Part shown: one piece after another, positions 13,378 through 21,847 of the stretch
Position numbering within the stretch: the first letter of the stretch is position 1
Layout of the letters: every line of letters starts with the position of its first letter
Origin: a virus
Direction: 5' to 3' (one strand)
Length of the DNA: 39,623 nt
Virus record (IMG/VR): IMGVR_UViG_3300017987_000182
Coordinates: 1 to 39,623 of that record
The notes under the pieces: model-generated
What the model was told of the DNA's origin: nothing
Database searches by the model: none
Seen by the model: only the letters and a program-made list of their open reading frames with translations
Made by a program: the position numbers and the translations under genes

Positions 13378-14382
13378 TTAAACAAAGTCCACCAGCAAAC
13401 AGCACCAGGACCGGGTGGGCTTGTATTGCAGAATTATCCGGCGCAACCTGTCCCGCAATTCCGCGGGAACCGTTCCGCGCGTGTACTCCAGGTGCCTGAT
13501 ATCCACCTCATCAAAATTGGCGTGTCCGTCCTCCACAAATTTTGAATAAAGGCGGATCACGTTCGGGCCGCCTGGTGGGGTTTCCACGTTGAAAACCTGG
13601 CGCCCGGTTTTGTCTACTCCAAACCACAGGGCCTCCCACTGGCCGGTTGCTGAATTGAGAATATAGACAGCCGGGATCGTTCCGTTCCCGTCCGCCCACA
13701 CGTACCCACGGACCGGGCGCTGTTCTGTTATTGGAGGCGCGATCGCTTGCTGGGCGTATGATCCGGATTCGCGCAAGGATCTTAGCGAACCCCACACGGT
13801 CACAAGTTCAAACAGATCGAAATATCGGCCAGTATTTACCCCCGCCGCCTGGAGCGTAAATTCAGCTGTCCGCAGGCCCGTTCCCGGCTGTATTCCGATC
13901 CGCGTGTTCGTGTTTGAAAAAAGAAAATTATCGATCACGGTGGCCGGGGTGTCCTCCAGATCATCGATGAAGAGGTGGATCTGATTTCCTCCCAGGCCTC
14001 CCCGCTTTTGCCAGATCACCTGGTGGGCTAGTCCGTCATTAATTTGGGCCGCGGATTGTAGCTTGATCCCACGTTCCGGCCTTTCATAGGTGAGCTTTCC
14101 ACCCTCGATCCCAAACCAATAATTATCCGGATCGCCCGCTTGCCACTGACTGTGGAAAACCCCGTCCGTGTCCGTGGTTTTGACAAGCATAAACACCTGG
14201 TAAACGCTTTGAGTTTCCGCGGCGTCCAGGGCCTTTTCGCCGGTGTCCAAATAGTCCCCGGCGCTCCCGTCCAGATAGATCGAGCGCCCCCAGTCCTGGA
14301 TCGCGTAGTGTCCACCGTACAGCGTCCCGTCCGCCGCCCTCACAGGATCGGCGGGTCCGTCCGTTATATCGTACAGCCCCAC
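13378..14382 (-). CDS. Second half of the large tail protein, probably expressed by -1 frameshift
   Basis: This frame is open for 334 codons from a GTG at 14382, but it has no convincing ribosome binding site of its own and overlaps the end of the 924-aa gene by 19 nt. Its first residues (GLYDITDGPADPVRAADGTL) continue, without a gap, the homology between the end of the 924-aa protein and that protein's own residues 150-225. A lectin-like sandwich domain follows (HQVIWQKRGG, IHLFIDDLED), then RPVRGYVWADG and FGVDKTGRQVF. The last 30 residues (ELRDRLRRIILQYKP, then SWCCLLVDFV) look like the usual end of a YmfQ/gpI-type tail protein. It is therefore best read as the C-terminal part of one fused 1253-aa protein. 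Confidence 0.7.
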   Translation of the reverse strand: MGLYDITDGPADPVRAADGTLYGGHYAIQDWGRSIYLDGSAGDYLDTGEKALDAAETQSVYQVFMLVKTTDTDGVFHSQWQAGDPDNYWFGIEGGKLTYERPERGIKLQSAAQINDGLAHQVIWQKRGGLGGNQIHLFIDDLEDTPATVIDNFLFSNTNTRIGIQPGTGLRTAEFTLQAAGVNTGRYFDLFELVTVWGSLRSLRESGSYAQQAIAPPITEQRPVRGYVWADGNGTIPAVYILNSATGQWEALWFGVDKTGRQVFNVETPPGGPNVIRLYSKFVEDGHANFDEVDIRHLEYTRGTVPAELRDRLRRIILQYKPTRSWCCLLVDFV

Positions 14383-17138
14383 CAGGACAAAAAAGCGTTA
14401 TCACTGATCAGGCTGGTGAGGGCCCGGAGGACTAGGGCGCCGTCCGCGGTGGCCGTGAATGAAAAATCGAAAGGTTGCCACGTAAAGGCGCTGGTTCCCG
14501 TCCACCTCACAGTTGTGGATCCGATCGGTCCTGTTTCGACTTGTGGAACACCGCCTCCGCCACTCCCTCCGCGGCCAAGGCCGATCACCCTGTACGTTTT
14601 CCCGTTTTCGATCACGTTCTGATAGGCCCCCGGGTTGTTTGTCGGGTTTGGGGCGATCCGCAGGTGTTGAGATGTTCCCGTGTACGGGGCGTTTAAAAAC
14701 TTGGCCAGGCTGGCGCCGTTCAACGGTAGCCAGTGATCCGCGGAGGGGGAGGACATGGGGCCGTCTGGAAGTAGGTTTTTCCAGGCCGCGCTTGGGATCT
14801 CTGTTTCGTTCCCCTGGAGGGTAAAGGGCCACCACTGGGTCCGGGTTTCCGCGAGCGGTTGTGGAAACACCGGGATCTGTGGATCGGTGTTGCTCACCGC
14901 CTCCACTTTCAGGGACTGATCGCCGGCCTGTTTGATCGCGGTGTCTTTTGCCGTGGCGCTGTTCGGGCCGGCTGGCCAGTTTGTCACCCCGGGATCCTCC
15001 ATGTCACCGTCCAGGATATTGGCCTCCACTGCGGGGGCCCGGTCCTCACAAACAAAAAAGAAGTATCCCCACAGATCCGGATCGTCCGGGATCACGTACT
15101 CCTTGGGCGTGCGCTCCATGGTTCTGAAAAAACCACAAACCGCCTTTTGATTTCCGCAAAAAGCGATCGCCCCGTTGCACTGCATTTCGTACGCGGGGCG
15201 CTGATCAAAAATGTCCGGGTTCACCACCAGCTCTTCGCACAAGAGGATCGCCGGGTCCACCTTTGGATCGTTTCTGAAAACCTTTAAATTGAAACCGGAG
15301 GTTTGGAGGGCGTTTTCCAGGTTGTCATCCGATCCGGTGAGGTTTCGGGCGTACCTTAACAGCTTTAAATAATTACGCCGGATCGTTTCACTGATCCCCT
15401 CATTGGGAACAATGCCGTGATCCTTTTCCAAGTCCTCCAGCTGCTCCGTGGCCGCTGGATCCCGGAGGGTGGCCAGGTTTTTTAGAAAAAGGTAAACCGC
15501 GTCCGCCCCGTCCCCCATGCCGTCCAGGAGCTTGTAAAAGTCCCGTTTTATGTCCGGTTTCCAGGCCTCCCCTGGTGGGAGGAGTCCGATCAGGACGTCC
15601 CGCATTTTTACGATCGCATTTGAAGGGGGCCCGGGGGTGTCATCCTCCACGGTAAAATCGTCAAAATTACAAAAACCGTCCTCCGAAAATTTTACGCCCA
15701 GGACCAGTTCGTCCACCCCGTCCGGGAGTACCAGATCGATCTCCTGTTCCGGCTGGCCGTCCACCCCAAACCATACGATCTCATTGTCGGCCCACCCTGG
15801 AGCGTGGGCCGCCACCACAGGAACCGAACCGGGCCAGCCGTTGGACCATGCCCACCCGCGGACCCGCTGGGGCGTTGTGGTGGAGGGCGAGATCAGCTGA
15901 TAGGCGTTTCCGTTATTCAGGGCAACGCTTCTAAGCGCATCATAGGTGCCTTCCCAAAATATTTGATCCCAGTTGGCGCAAGCTCCGCCAGATATAGACA
16001 GATCGCACGGTAAGGAAACACCGCCACCCAGCGCCGGATCAATTCCGATCTGGGTATCCACGGAGGGGAAAACAACAGCGTCAATAGGCCCCGGCGAGTT
16101 GTCCAGCTGGCCGTCAATCCAGATTTCGATCTTTGCGTCCGGTTTTCTTTGCCACGCCACAAGGTGTGGGCGCCCGTCATCGACTCGCGTTGTCCCTTTC
16201 ACCACCAGGCCGATCCCCGGTTTTCTGTACACCGCCACGCCGTTTTCAAGGCCAAAAGTAAAACGGGTGACGTCCCCAGAATCCCACTGGGAATTTAGGA
16301 TCCCGTCACTGGATCGCGTCCTTAAATAGTTGATCCAAAGGTAAACGATCTGGGCGTCACCCGGGAGAAAAAAGGACTCCCCCAGGTTGACATAATCGTT
16401 TTGGTCCTGGATCTGTATGGACCGCCCCAGGTCGCTGTAAATTTTTGTTTGCGATCCGTACACCGTGCCGTCCGCCCACAGGACAGGGGAGGAGGGCCCC
16501 GCGGTGATATCGTAGATCCCGATCCGGTTTGCTTCGGTGGAGGTTGTCCCAGTGTGGCGAACAATTAAGCGTGTTTCCCCTACAGCCGGTGAAAATGTAA
16601 AATCAAAATTACCGTCACCGGTTGCCCTCACTGTGCTGGATCCAGCGTTTCCTGTTTCTATGCTTGGGTTATTAAATGCGCCCCCCAGAACTCTGTACGT
16701 TTTTCCCACTTCGAAAATGTCCGCCGCTGTCATGGCGGCGGCGCCTGCGGTTCCGTTGTAAGCCACGTCCAGGCGTCTGGGTGCAAAGGCGTCTAGGGGT
16801 TCGATCGGCTTGCTCAATATGGCACTATTTAATGCTGTCCAATCGCCCGCGGATCCCTTTTGACAGCCCGGATCTGGAAGTAGATTTTTCCAGGCGTAGT
16901 TTGGCATGACGCTACCGGAGTTGTACAGGTAAGACATTGATCGGATCAGGGCGTCCGGCTGTCCAAAGTCAACATACTGGGGATCGGTGAACCCGTTCAG
17001 ATCCACCTTGAGGGATTGCGCCCCCGTTTTTTTCACGGTGGGATCCTTTGTCAGGACCGTGATCCCTCCTCCTGGGTATTCACTCCAGGCGGCGGTTCCC
17101 GCCTGCTCCATGTTTCCGTCTATTAGTCGATTAGACAT
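14364..17138 (-). CDS. Tail protein with YmfQ/Mu gp48-like domain between duplicated lectin-like modules
   Basis: This gene encodes 924 residues in the zero frame. Residues 1-505 form a carbohydrate-binding-like module (AWKNLLPDPG, GKTYRVLGG, then a LamG/concanavalin-like part with HLVAWQRKPD and IEIWIDGQLD, then FGVDGQPEQ). Residues 509-700 resemble Mu gp48/P2 gpI/YmfQ (MRDVLIGLLPPGEAWKPDI, QLEDLEKDHG), the baseplate protein that links fibres. Residues 705-924 start a second copy of the first module (ILDGDMEDPG, AWKNLLPDGP, GKTYRVIGLG). That copy stops abruptly at residue 924 but continues in the -1 frame. The gene overlaps the baseplate J-like gene by 8 nt, as expected for Mu gp47-gp48 order. 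Fusion of lectin modules to this baseplate protein is unusual. Confidence 0.8.
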   Translation of the reverse strand: MSNRLIDGNMEQAGTAAWSEYPGGGITVLTKDPTVKKTGAQSLKVDLNGFTDPQYVDFGQPDALIRSMSYLYNSGSVMPNYAWKNLLPDPGCQKGSAGDWTALNSAILSKPIEPLDAFAPRRLDVAYNGTAGAAAMTAADIFEVGKTYRVLGGAFNNPSIETGNAGSSTVRATGDGNFDFTFSPAVGETRLIVRHTGTTSTEANRIGIYDITAGPSSPVLWADGTVYGSQTKIYSDLGRSIQIQDQNDYVNLGESFFLPGDAQIVYLWINYLRTRSSDGILNSQWDSGDVTRFTFGLENGVAVYRKPGIGLVVKGTTRVDDGRPHLVAWQRKPDAKIEIWIDGQLDNSPGPIDAVVFPSVDTQIGIDPALGGGVSLPCDLSISGGACANWDQIFWEGTYDALRSVALNNGNAYQLISPSTTTPQRVRGWAWSNGWPGSVPVVAAHAPGWADNEIVWFGVDGQPEQEIDLVLPDGVDELVLGVKFSEDGFCNFDDFTVEDDTPGPPSNAIVKMRDVLIGLLPPGEAWKPDIKRDFYKLLDGMGDGADAVYLFLKNLATLRDPAATEQLEDLEKDHGIVPNEGISETIRRNYLKLLRYARNLTGSDDNLENALQTSGFNLKVFRNDPKVDPAILLCEELVVNPDIFDQRPAYEMQCNGAIAFCGNQKAVCGFFRTMERTPKEYVIPDDPDLWGYFFFVCEDRAPAVEANILDGDMEDPGVTNWPAGPNSATAKDTAIKQAGDQSLKVEAVSNTDPQIPVFPQPLAETRTQWWPFTLQGNETEIPSAAWKNLLPDGPMSSPSADHWLPLNGASLAKFLNAPYTGTSQHLRIAPNPTNNPGAYQNVIENGKTYRVIGLGRGGSGGGGVPQVETGPIGSTTVRWTGTSAFTWQPFDFSFTATADGALVLRALTSLISDNAFLSWWGCTI
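14388..14394 (-). other. Candidate -1 ribosomal frameshift site TTTTTTG in the tail protein
   Basis: On the minus strand the zero-frame codons GCT TTT TTG contain the heptamer T TTT TTG, which fits the X XXY YYZ slippery pattern. A -1 slip reads on as GTC CTG GTG GGG CTG and joins residue 917 of the upstream protein to the downstream frame, giving 1253 residues. The internal repeat aligns across this point only if the shift occurs. A single missing T in the homopolymer (mutation or sequencing error) would give the same picture. Confidence 0.65.
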
Positions 17139-18300
17139 AGATCACGCTTATGAGTTTTGACAGCTCACCCAGGCCCAGGGTGTAACTGGCCAGGAACGTG
17201 TCCACCTCCAGCCCGAACCCGATCCCGCCAGCGGCGGCGCCCAGGGGCGTGAGCTGGTCCTGGACCACGGACGAAAGTGTCAGATCCGTGATCGTGTCCG
17301 TCCTGTCAATTTCAGGATCCAGGCCCTCCATGTACGGAACGATCGATCGGAAGTATTCCTCCAGGGCGGCCTCCACCGCGTCCTTTGTTTTTGTTTCGAT
17401 TGCCGGATCCACGATCAGATCCCTGATCTCCACGTAGAACCCTGTGCGGTAAATGCTCTCGACGTGGAGCTGTTCGTCCGTGGTCCCCAGGGCCGGGCGT
17501 GCGATCCCAGTGTCCGGATCGAAAAGGATATTTTCCCGGACTTCCTGGAGGAGGGCCGGGGGTGCGATCCCGTCCGGATCAATGTCCGCGTCCGCCTCCA
17601 CGTACACGGTGACATCGCCAGGGATCGACAGCTCCCCCACCGGCGCCCCGGAATATGGGAACACGCGGAAAACGCCGGCCACCGCCTCACCCCACACCCG
17701 GAAGTCGCGCCCGTTGCTCCCACCGCCCTGGGCGTGTAGTTCGTTCAAAATGCGGCGCCTGTAGGCCTCCACGTCCTCCCGTTCCGCCCCCACGTTCAGG
17801 ACGTCCGTGATCTCCGCCACACGTCCGGCGCCGGCGATCTCCTTGCCGATCGTCATGGTTTCGCCCACGTTCAGGTTCCCCGCCACGCCGGCAAACTCCG
17901 CGGCCACATTGATCACGGCCACCCCACCGGACGGGATCGCCTCCGCCTCCGAAAAGTACCGCGCCCCGTTGCTGTCCCCTATGAATTCTGTTTGGGCCGA
18001 TATCGGGACCGTGCTTTCCAGCTCGATCTCCAGGCGCGCCGCCTCGGCTGGTTTCCTGGGGGTGTCTAATTCAACACCGAAGGGATTTTCCAGCGTGTCC
18101 TCATTGGCGGTTACGGCAAAATTTTGCCGGGCCCGTTCCGCCGCATAGCGGTTCAGCTCCGTGTAATCCATGGAGGTGACAGCGGCCAGGACGCGGAGGA
18201 AGGCCACCTCATTTAGGGGGCTTTCCTGATTTAATCTGTTTTCCAAATAGGCCAGGTTTCGATCAAAAACTTCTTTAGTGGTGGGGACTACATAGGCCAT
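17131..18300 (-). CDS. Baseplate J-like protein (Mu gp47 family)
   Basis: This gene encodes 389 residues. The protein has the normal length and layout of baseplate J/gp47 proteins: an N-terminal helical part (FDRNLAYLENRLN), a central beta-rich segment with GVAVINVAAEFAGVAGNLN, and the typical REDVEAYRRRILNELHAQGG followed by GSNGRDFRVWGEAVAGV. It forms the wedge of the contractile-tail baseplate. It lies between the Mu gp46-like and gp48-like genes in the standard order and overlaps the latter by 8 nt. Confidence in the family is high. Confidence 0.9.
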   Translation of the reverse strand: MAYVVPTTKEVFDRNLAYLENRLNQESPLNEVAFLRVLAAVTSMDYTELNRYAAERARQNFAVTANEDTLENPFGVELDTPRKPAEAARLEIELESTVPISAQTEFIGDSNGARYFSEAEAIPSGGVAVINVAAEFAGVAGNLNVGETMTIGKEIAGAGRVAEITDVLNVGAEREDVEAYRRRILNELHAQGGGSNGRDFRVWGEAVAGVFRVFPYSGAPVGELSIPGDVTVYVEADADIDPDGIAPPALLQEVRENILFDPDTGIARPALGTTDEQLHVESIYRTGFYVEIRDLIVDPAIETKTKDAVEAALEEYFRSIVPYMEGLDPEIDRTDTITDLTLSSVVQDQLTPLGAAAGGIGFGLEVDTFLASYTLGLGELSKLISVIYV

Positions 18301-18303
18301 TTT

Positions 18304-18774
18304 TTACACCTTTTCAAAAACCGGATCATTGATCTGGTTCACCCAGTTTTCGCCATGTTTCTGGAGGGTGAGCACCTGGAGATCGCGCCCTGGCGGTTCA
18401 ATGGCGATCACCACCTGGAGGATCCGCCCTGTGGGATTGGAAACCGTGGTGGTGATCTTGCTCGCCAGCCTAGACTCGGGTTTCAGCATCCAGGCCAGGG
18501 CCTTGTCCGCGGCGTCCCTGATATCGTTAAATGCGGAAATTGTGAGGGGCTGGGAGGCGGCGCGCTCAAAATCAGATCCCACGCGCTGGGCCTCCGTGTC
18601 AAAAAGTAGGTTCCCCGGCCACGGTTTCCCGTCCTCCTCATATCTGGTGAACAGTGACAGGATCACGGCATTGTACAGGCCCGGATCCATGAGGGGCTGG
18701 CCACCTCGAAAAATTAGGTGGGTTTTGTTCTCATCTATAAAAACCGCGGGATCGCCTGTGAACCTTGAAACCAT
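18304..18774 (-). CDS. Baseplate wedge protein (Mu gp46 / gpW-gp25-like)
   Basis: This gene encodes 156 residues. The N-terminal LIFRGGQPLMDPGLYNAVILSLFT and the later LQVVIAIEPPGRDLQVLTLQ match the Mu gp46-type wedge protein, which sits between the spike and the J-like protein. Its start codon overlaps the stop of the spike gene (TAATG), and the J-like gene begins 3 nt after its stop. The product should sit in the baseplate wedge. Identification rests on length, gene order and a loose sequence pattern. Confidence 0.75.
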   Translation of the reverse strand: MVSRFTGDPAVFIDENKTHLIFRGGQPLMDPGLYNAVILSLFTRYEEDGKPWPGNLLFDTEAQRVGSDFERAASQPLTISAFNDIRDAADKALAWMLKPESRLASKITTTVSNPTGRILQVVIAIEPPGRDLQVLTLQKHGENWVNQINDPVFEKV

Positions 18775-19289
18775 TATGGCACCTTTATTTCGTCGATCTT
18801 GGCCCCGTCGATCGAAGCTGTGGAGGCCGGAAGGGTGGGCGCCGTGTCCGTGGGAGTTCCTGGGCCGGGGCTGTATTCGTGTGTGTGGGCGTTGAAGTCG
18901 TCCACCAGTTTGTCGAAACCGCTTTTTAATTCGTTGAACCTGGCGGCGAAGTCGTCCGCCCCGTTCAACTCGATCACGCCGTCCTTTTTGAAGTACGCAA
19001 AAGCCTTGATCGCTCCGCCCGCGGAGCTGTACACCTTGCGCTCGCCCTCCTCCACCTCCGGATCGATCTCATCATCCACCGCGATTGTGATCCGGTATGA
19101 CTTCGTGACGGCCAGGACCACCACCCGGGAGCCTATCGGGGGCGCGCTGTCCTCCCCCGGTCCGCTGGTCCCGTGCTCCACGGTCTGGACGTCATCCGGG
19201 GCGAATTCTACCTGGAGCAGGCGCACGGGGTGATCGCCGTCCTTATTCTGGGCGATCTCCTGTCCTGTTACTTCTCCCACGTAGATCAT
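18774..19289 (-). CDS. Baseplate spike protein (Mu gp45 family)
   Basis: This gene encodes 171 residues from the ATG at 19289, with GGAG 8 nt upstream; longer in-frame starts would lie inside the gp44-like gene. The N-terminus (MIYVGEVTGQ, then HPVRLLQVEFAPDDVQTVEH) and the VVVLAVTKSYRITIAVDD segment are typical of Mu gp45-like OB-fold spike hubs. Near the C-terminus the sequence NAHTHEY contains an H-x-H pair, the metal-binding motif found at the tip of P2/Mu-type spikes. It would pierce the outer membrane when the tail contracts. Order and length fit the Mu baseplate cluster. Confidence 0.8.
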   Translation of the reverse strand: MIYVGEVTGQEIAQNKDGDHPVRLLQVEFAPDDVQTVEHGTSGPGEDSAPPIGSRVVVLAVTKSYRITIAVDDEIDPEVEEGERKVYSSAGGAIKAFAYFKKDGVIELNGADDFAARFNELKSGFDKLVDDFNAHTHEYSPGPGTPTDTAPTLPASTASIDGAKIDEIKVP

Positions 19290-19293
19290 TTTT

Positions 19294-20547
19294 TCAGCTC
19301 CATGGGTCCACCAGGGCCTCCCCGGTGTACACCTGCGGGGGGACCAGGGACAGCTTGGCCGGCGTTCCGGCGTCACTGAACGTGTACTCCACACCCTTGA
19401 TCAAAAAATCGAAACCGTCCGCCAGGAACATGGACTTGGACACCACAGAAACGATCGTGTTTTTCCGCCACCTGTTCCCGTTCGGATCGTACCAGCTGTG
19501 AACCGGAAAATCGAAGGCCATGGAGTCCGCGATCGCCTTGGAGCGTTTCCAGTCCGCCGCGGCCTGGATCTCCCCCAGGCTGGTTTCGTCCGCGGTGAAA
19601 GTGTGGAGCCTGGCGCGTCCCACGTTTTCGTCATTGGCGATCGCCGTTTTGGTTTTCTTTTTGGGTGACTGTCCGATCGCCCTGTACGTGCTCCAGCGGG
19701 CCCTCCCGTCCCACCTCATGGCCATGGACGTGTAAGGGGGGCGCCCCTCCTCAATGGTCCCCACAGGGGCCCCAGTGGCCGCCTGTGTGATCATAAGCTC
19801 ACCCGCTGGGCTGGCGGTGAGCAGGGCGCCCCGCTGGGTGGCCAAGTCGGCCAGGTGGTCAAAAATTGTCGCATCCGGATCCGCGTTTATCCGATCGAAC
19901 TGCGGATCGCTGTCCAGCTCAAAAACCACCTTGACACCGTGGGGGGCGCACAAGTCCCGCGCGCGCTGTTCAAGGGTGATCTTTTTCGCCTCATATGGGG
20001 GCTTGATCGAGCTGTCGATCACGTCCGCGGTGGGGCTCCAGCCCTCCAGGGTGGAGGTGAGGCCCTGATCACTAAGTGAGTTTTCCGGGGTGTAGATCAC
20101 GCCGTCCGCGGCCAGCTCGCCGCCCAGGTACACCTTGGCCGGCGTGTATCCGTACGGGCGCAAAACCTCCCGGAGGCGGTTGTCCTCCGCGTCAAAAAAC
20201 AGAACGGCGGAAAACCCGATCGCGGCCATGTCCAGATTGTCCGTGACGGTCCCGGAAATCGCCGGGAACTCCTGGGAGTTGATCACCAGGGTGAAGTCGT
20301 CCGGATCCTTGCCGGGGATACTATCCCCCAGGATCTCCCGTTTTAGGGCCTCCTTGTCCTGGTCCTGTGGTATGTTCAGAACCTCACCAGGGAAAACCTG
20401 ATCGGGTGTGCTCCCCCGGAGGTTGCTTTGGTTCGCCTTCCAGATAATGGTAAACTTTCCACCGTCCCCATATGCGGCCTTGGCGATCCCGATCAGGGTG
20501 TCACCCTTCTGGACCGTGTACGGTTTGCCGGGGGTGGGCCTACTCAT
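19294..20547 (-). CDS. Baseplate hub protein with LysM domain (Mu gp44 / gpD-like)
   Basis: This gene encodes 417 residues from the ATG at 20547, 9 nt after GGGAGG; the in-frame TTG at 20556 is too close to that site. Residues 9-60 form a LysM domain (YTVQKGDTLIGIAKAAYGDG, then VFPGEVLNIPQ). The remainder follows the tail-hub fold of Mu gp44/P2 gpD: DFTLVINSQEF at the first barrel, ITLEQRARDLCAPHGVKVVF in the middle and FLIKGVEYTFSDAGTPAKLSL near the end. Fusion of LysM to the hub replaces the separate small LysM protein of some phages. It overlaps the gp43-like gene by 8 nt. Confidence 0.85.
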   Translation of the reverse strand: MSRPTPGKPYTVQKGDTLIGIAKAAYGDGGKFTIIWKANQSNLRGSTPDQVFPGEVLNIPQDQDKEALKREILGDSIPGKDPDDFTLVINSQEFPAISGTVTDNLDMAAIGFSAVLFFDAEDNRLREVLRPYGYTPAKVYLGGELAADGVIYTPENSLSDQGLTSTLEGWSPTADVIDSSIKPPYEAKKITLEQRARDLCAPHGVKVVFELDSDPQFDRINADPDATIFDHLADLATQRGALLTASPAGELMITQAATGAPVGTIEEGRPPYTSMAMRWDGRARWSTYRAIGQSPKKKTKTAIANDENVGRARLHTFTADETSLGEIQAAADWKRSKAIADSMAFDFPVHSWYDPNGNRWRKNTIVSVVSKSMFLADGFDFLIKGVEYTFSDAGTPAKLSLVPPQVYTGEALVDPWS

Positions 20548-21847
20548 AAATGACAACCTCCCGCCCGGACTGGAGCATGAGCAATTCCTCCGCCTTGAGC
20601 CCGTTTGTTTTCACAAAAAGATCAAAATTAGAGTCAAGATCCCCGGTGCTGTATTCCTTGAACGCGATCCAGATCGGGGGCCTTGCCCTATCCAGGCGGA
20701 AACGCCGCTCCACACGGAGATCAAAGGCGGTCAGAAGTATGTAGCGGATCGCGTTCCCGGTGAGGTTTGCGGCGTCCGCGAAGGCCTGGGACTGTGAAAA
20801 ATATTGATCATCAATGTCCTTGTCCGCGAACCGCTCCTGGGCGGTTTCCAGCTCCGCCACCACGCGATCGAAAAAGTCCGCCAGGCCGGTGGCAACCTCC
20901 ACCCCCTGGGCGCGCGTTTCCAGCGTTCCAGTGGTGACGATCTGGGCCATGGCCCCCAGGGTGGCGGTGAGTGACAACTCCGAGGTGGCCAGGAGGTTTA
21001 GATCCGTGTCCTTGTCCCCGGTGGTGAGGCTGTCAAAAACCTGATCGGCCAGCGTGCCGTAATAGTTCAGCCGGCTGATCACGTCATTGGACGCCAGGAC
21101 CGGGTACTGGGTGAGCTGTTGAACCTGGGCCGCCAGGAGGAGGGGCTGACCGATCGCGGTATCAAGGGTGTCCTGGATCCCGGTTTGGATCGCCCACATT
21201 GTGTTATCGATTGCGTCCACCGTGGAGAACAGCGGCCCCAGAACTTTGTCCACTAGCTTGGCGTTAATTTCCGTGGCCTTTTTGATCGTGTTTCTTAGGG
21301 TTTCAGTTCCAGCCCGGAGGGTGTTTGCGTATTGTTGCGCCGCGGAAATATTCAGATCGTTTACGCCGCTGTCAATAATGCCGGCCAGCTCCCGGCCCGT
21401 TTTTAGTGTGACGTCATCGATCGGTTCGATCCAGCTGGTGTTGATCTCCGTTATGTTCCCGGAGTCCACCGGATCGTCCATCTCCGTGACGGTGAGGAGT
21501 TGCAACTCCAAAAACCCGTGGACAGGGTGGAACACGCCCCAGCGCCCGGTCTCCCGGCACGCGGCGTAAAATCGGTTCGCCTCCAGATCGTTGTCCTTGC
21601 CGGAAAAATAGATCGTGAAGTCATACCGGGAGCTGTCCACCTCCATGTCCTGGGTGGGGTTTCCGCGCACTTTGGGGAACGTGAAGATCCCCACCTTTTT
21701 GTCCATGGAGCGGGGGCCCTTCACCCAGCCGGCTGAAAAATTATTGCCGTCCGGGGAGGTGAGGCGGATCGAGTTCGCCACCCTTTCCCGCCAGTTGTCC
21801 GGGCCCACGCCCAGGAGTTCAGCCACGCGATCTAGTGGTGTGCTCAT
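20540..21847 (-). CDS. DNA circularisation-family tail protein (Mu gp43 / gpN-like)
   Basis: This gene encodes 435 residues. The N-terminal domain WRERVANSIRLTSPDGNNFSA, followed by the KKVGIFTFP segment and the YDFTIYFSG strand, is the DNA_circ_N pattern of Mu gpN. GRWGVFHPVHGF also fits that family. The rest is mostly helical. Despite the family name, the protein is a baseplate/tail component in Mu-type tails. It sits between the tape measure and the hub gene, as in Mu, and its start overlaps the tape-measure stop (ATGA). Confidence 0.85.
   Translation of the reverse strand: MSTPLDRVAELLGVGPDNWRERVANSIRLTSPDGNNFSAGWVKGPRSMDKKVGIFTFPKVRGNPTQDMEVDSSRYDFTIYFSGKDNDLEANRFYAACRETGRWGVFHPVHGFLELQLLTVTEMDDPVDSGNITEINTSWIEPIDDVTLKTGRELAGIIDSGVNDLNISAAQQYANTLRAGTETLRNTIKKATEINAKLVDKVLGPLFSTVDAIDNTMWAIQTGIQDTLDTAIGQPLLLAAQVQQLTQYPVLASNDVISRLNYYGTLADQVFDSLTTGDKDTDLNLLATSELSLTATLGAMAQIVTTGTLETRAQGVEVATGLADFFDRVVAELETAQERFADKDIDDQYFSQSQAFADAANLTGNAIRYILLTAFDLRVERRFRLDRARPPIWIAFKEYSTGDLDSNFDLFVKTNGLKAEELLMLQSGREVVIYE

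Noticed and set aside
13378-14382. Independent gene starting at GTG 14382
   Set aside because: No ribosome binding site is seen, and the homology with the upstream repeat begins before the GTG in the same frame. Both favour a frameshift continuation.
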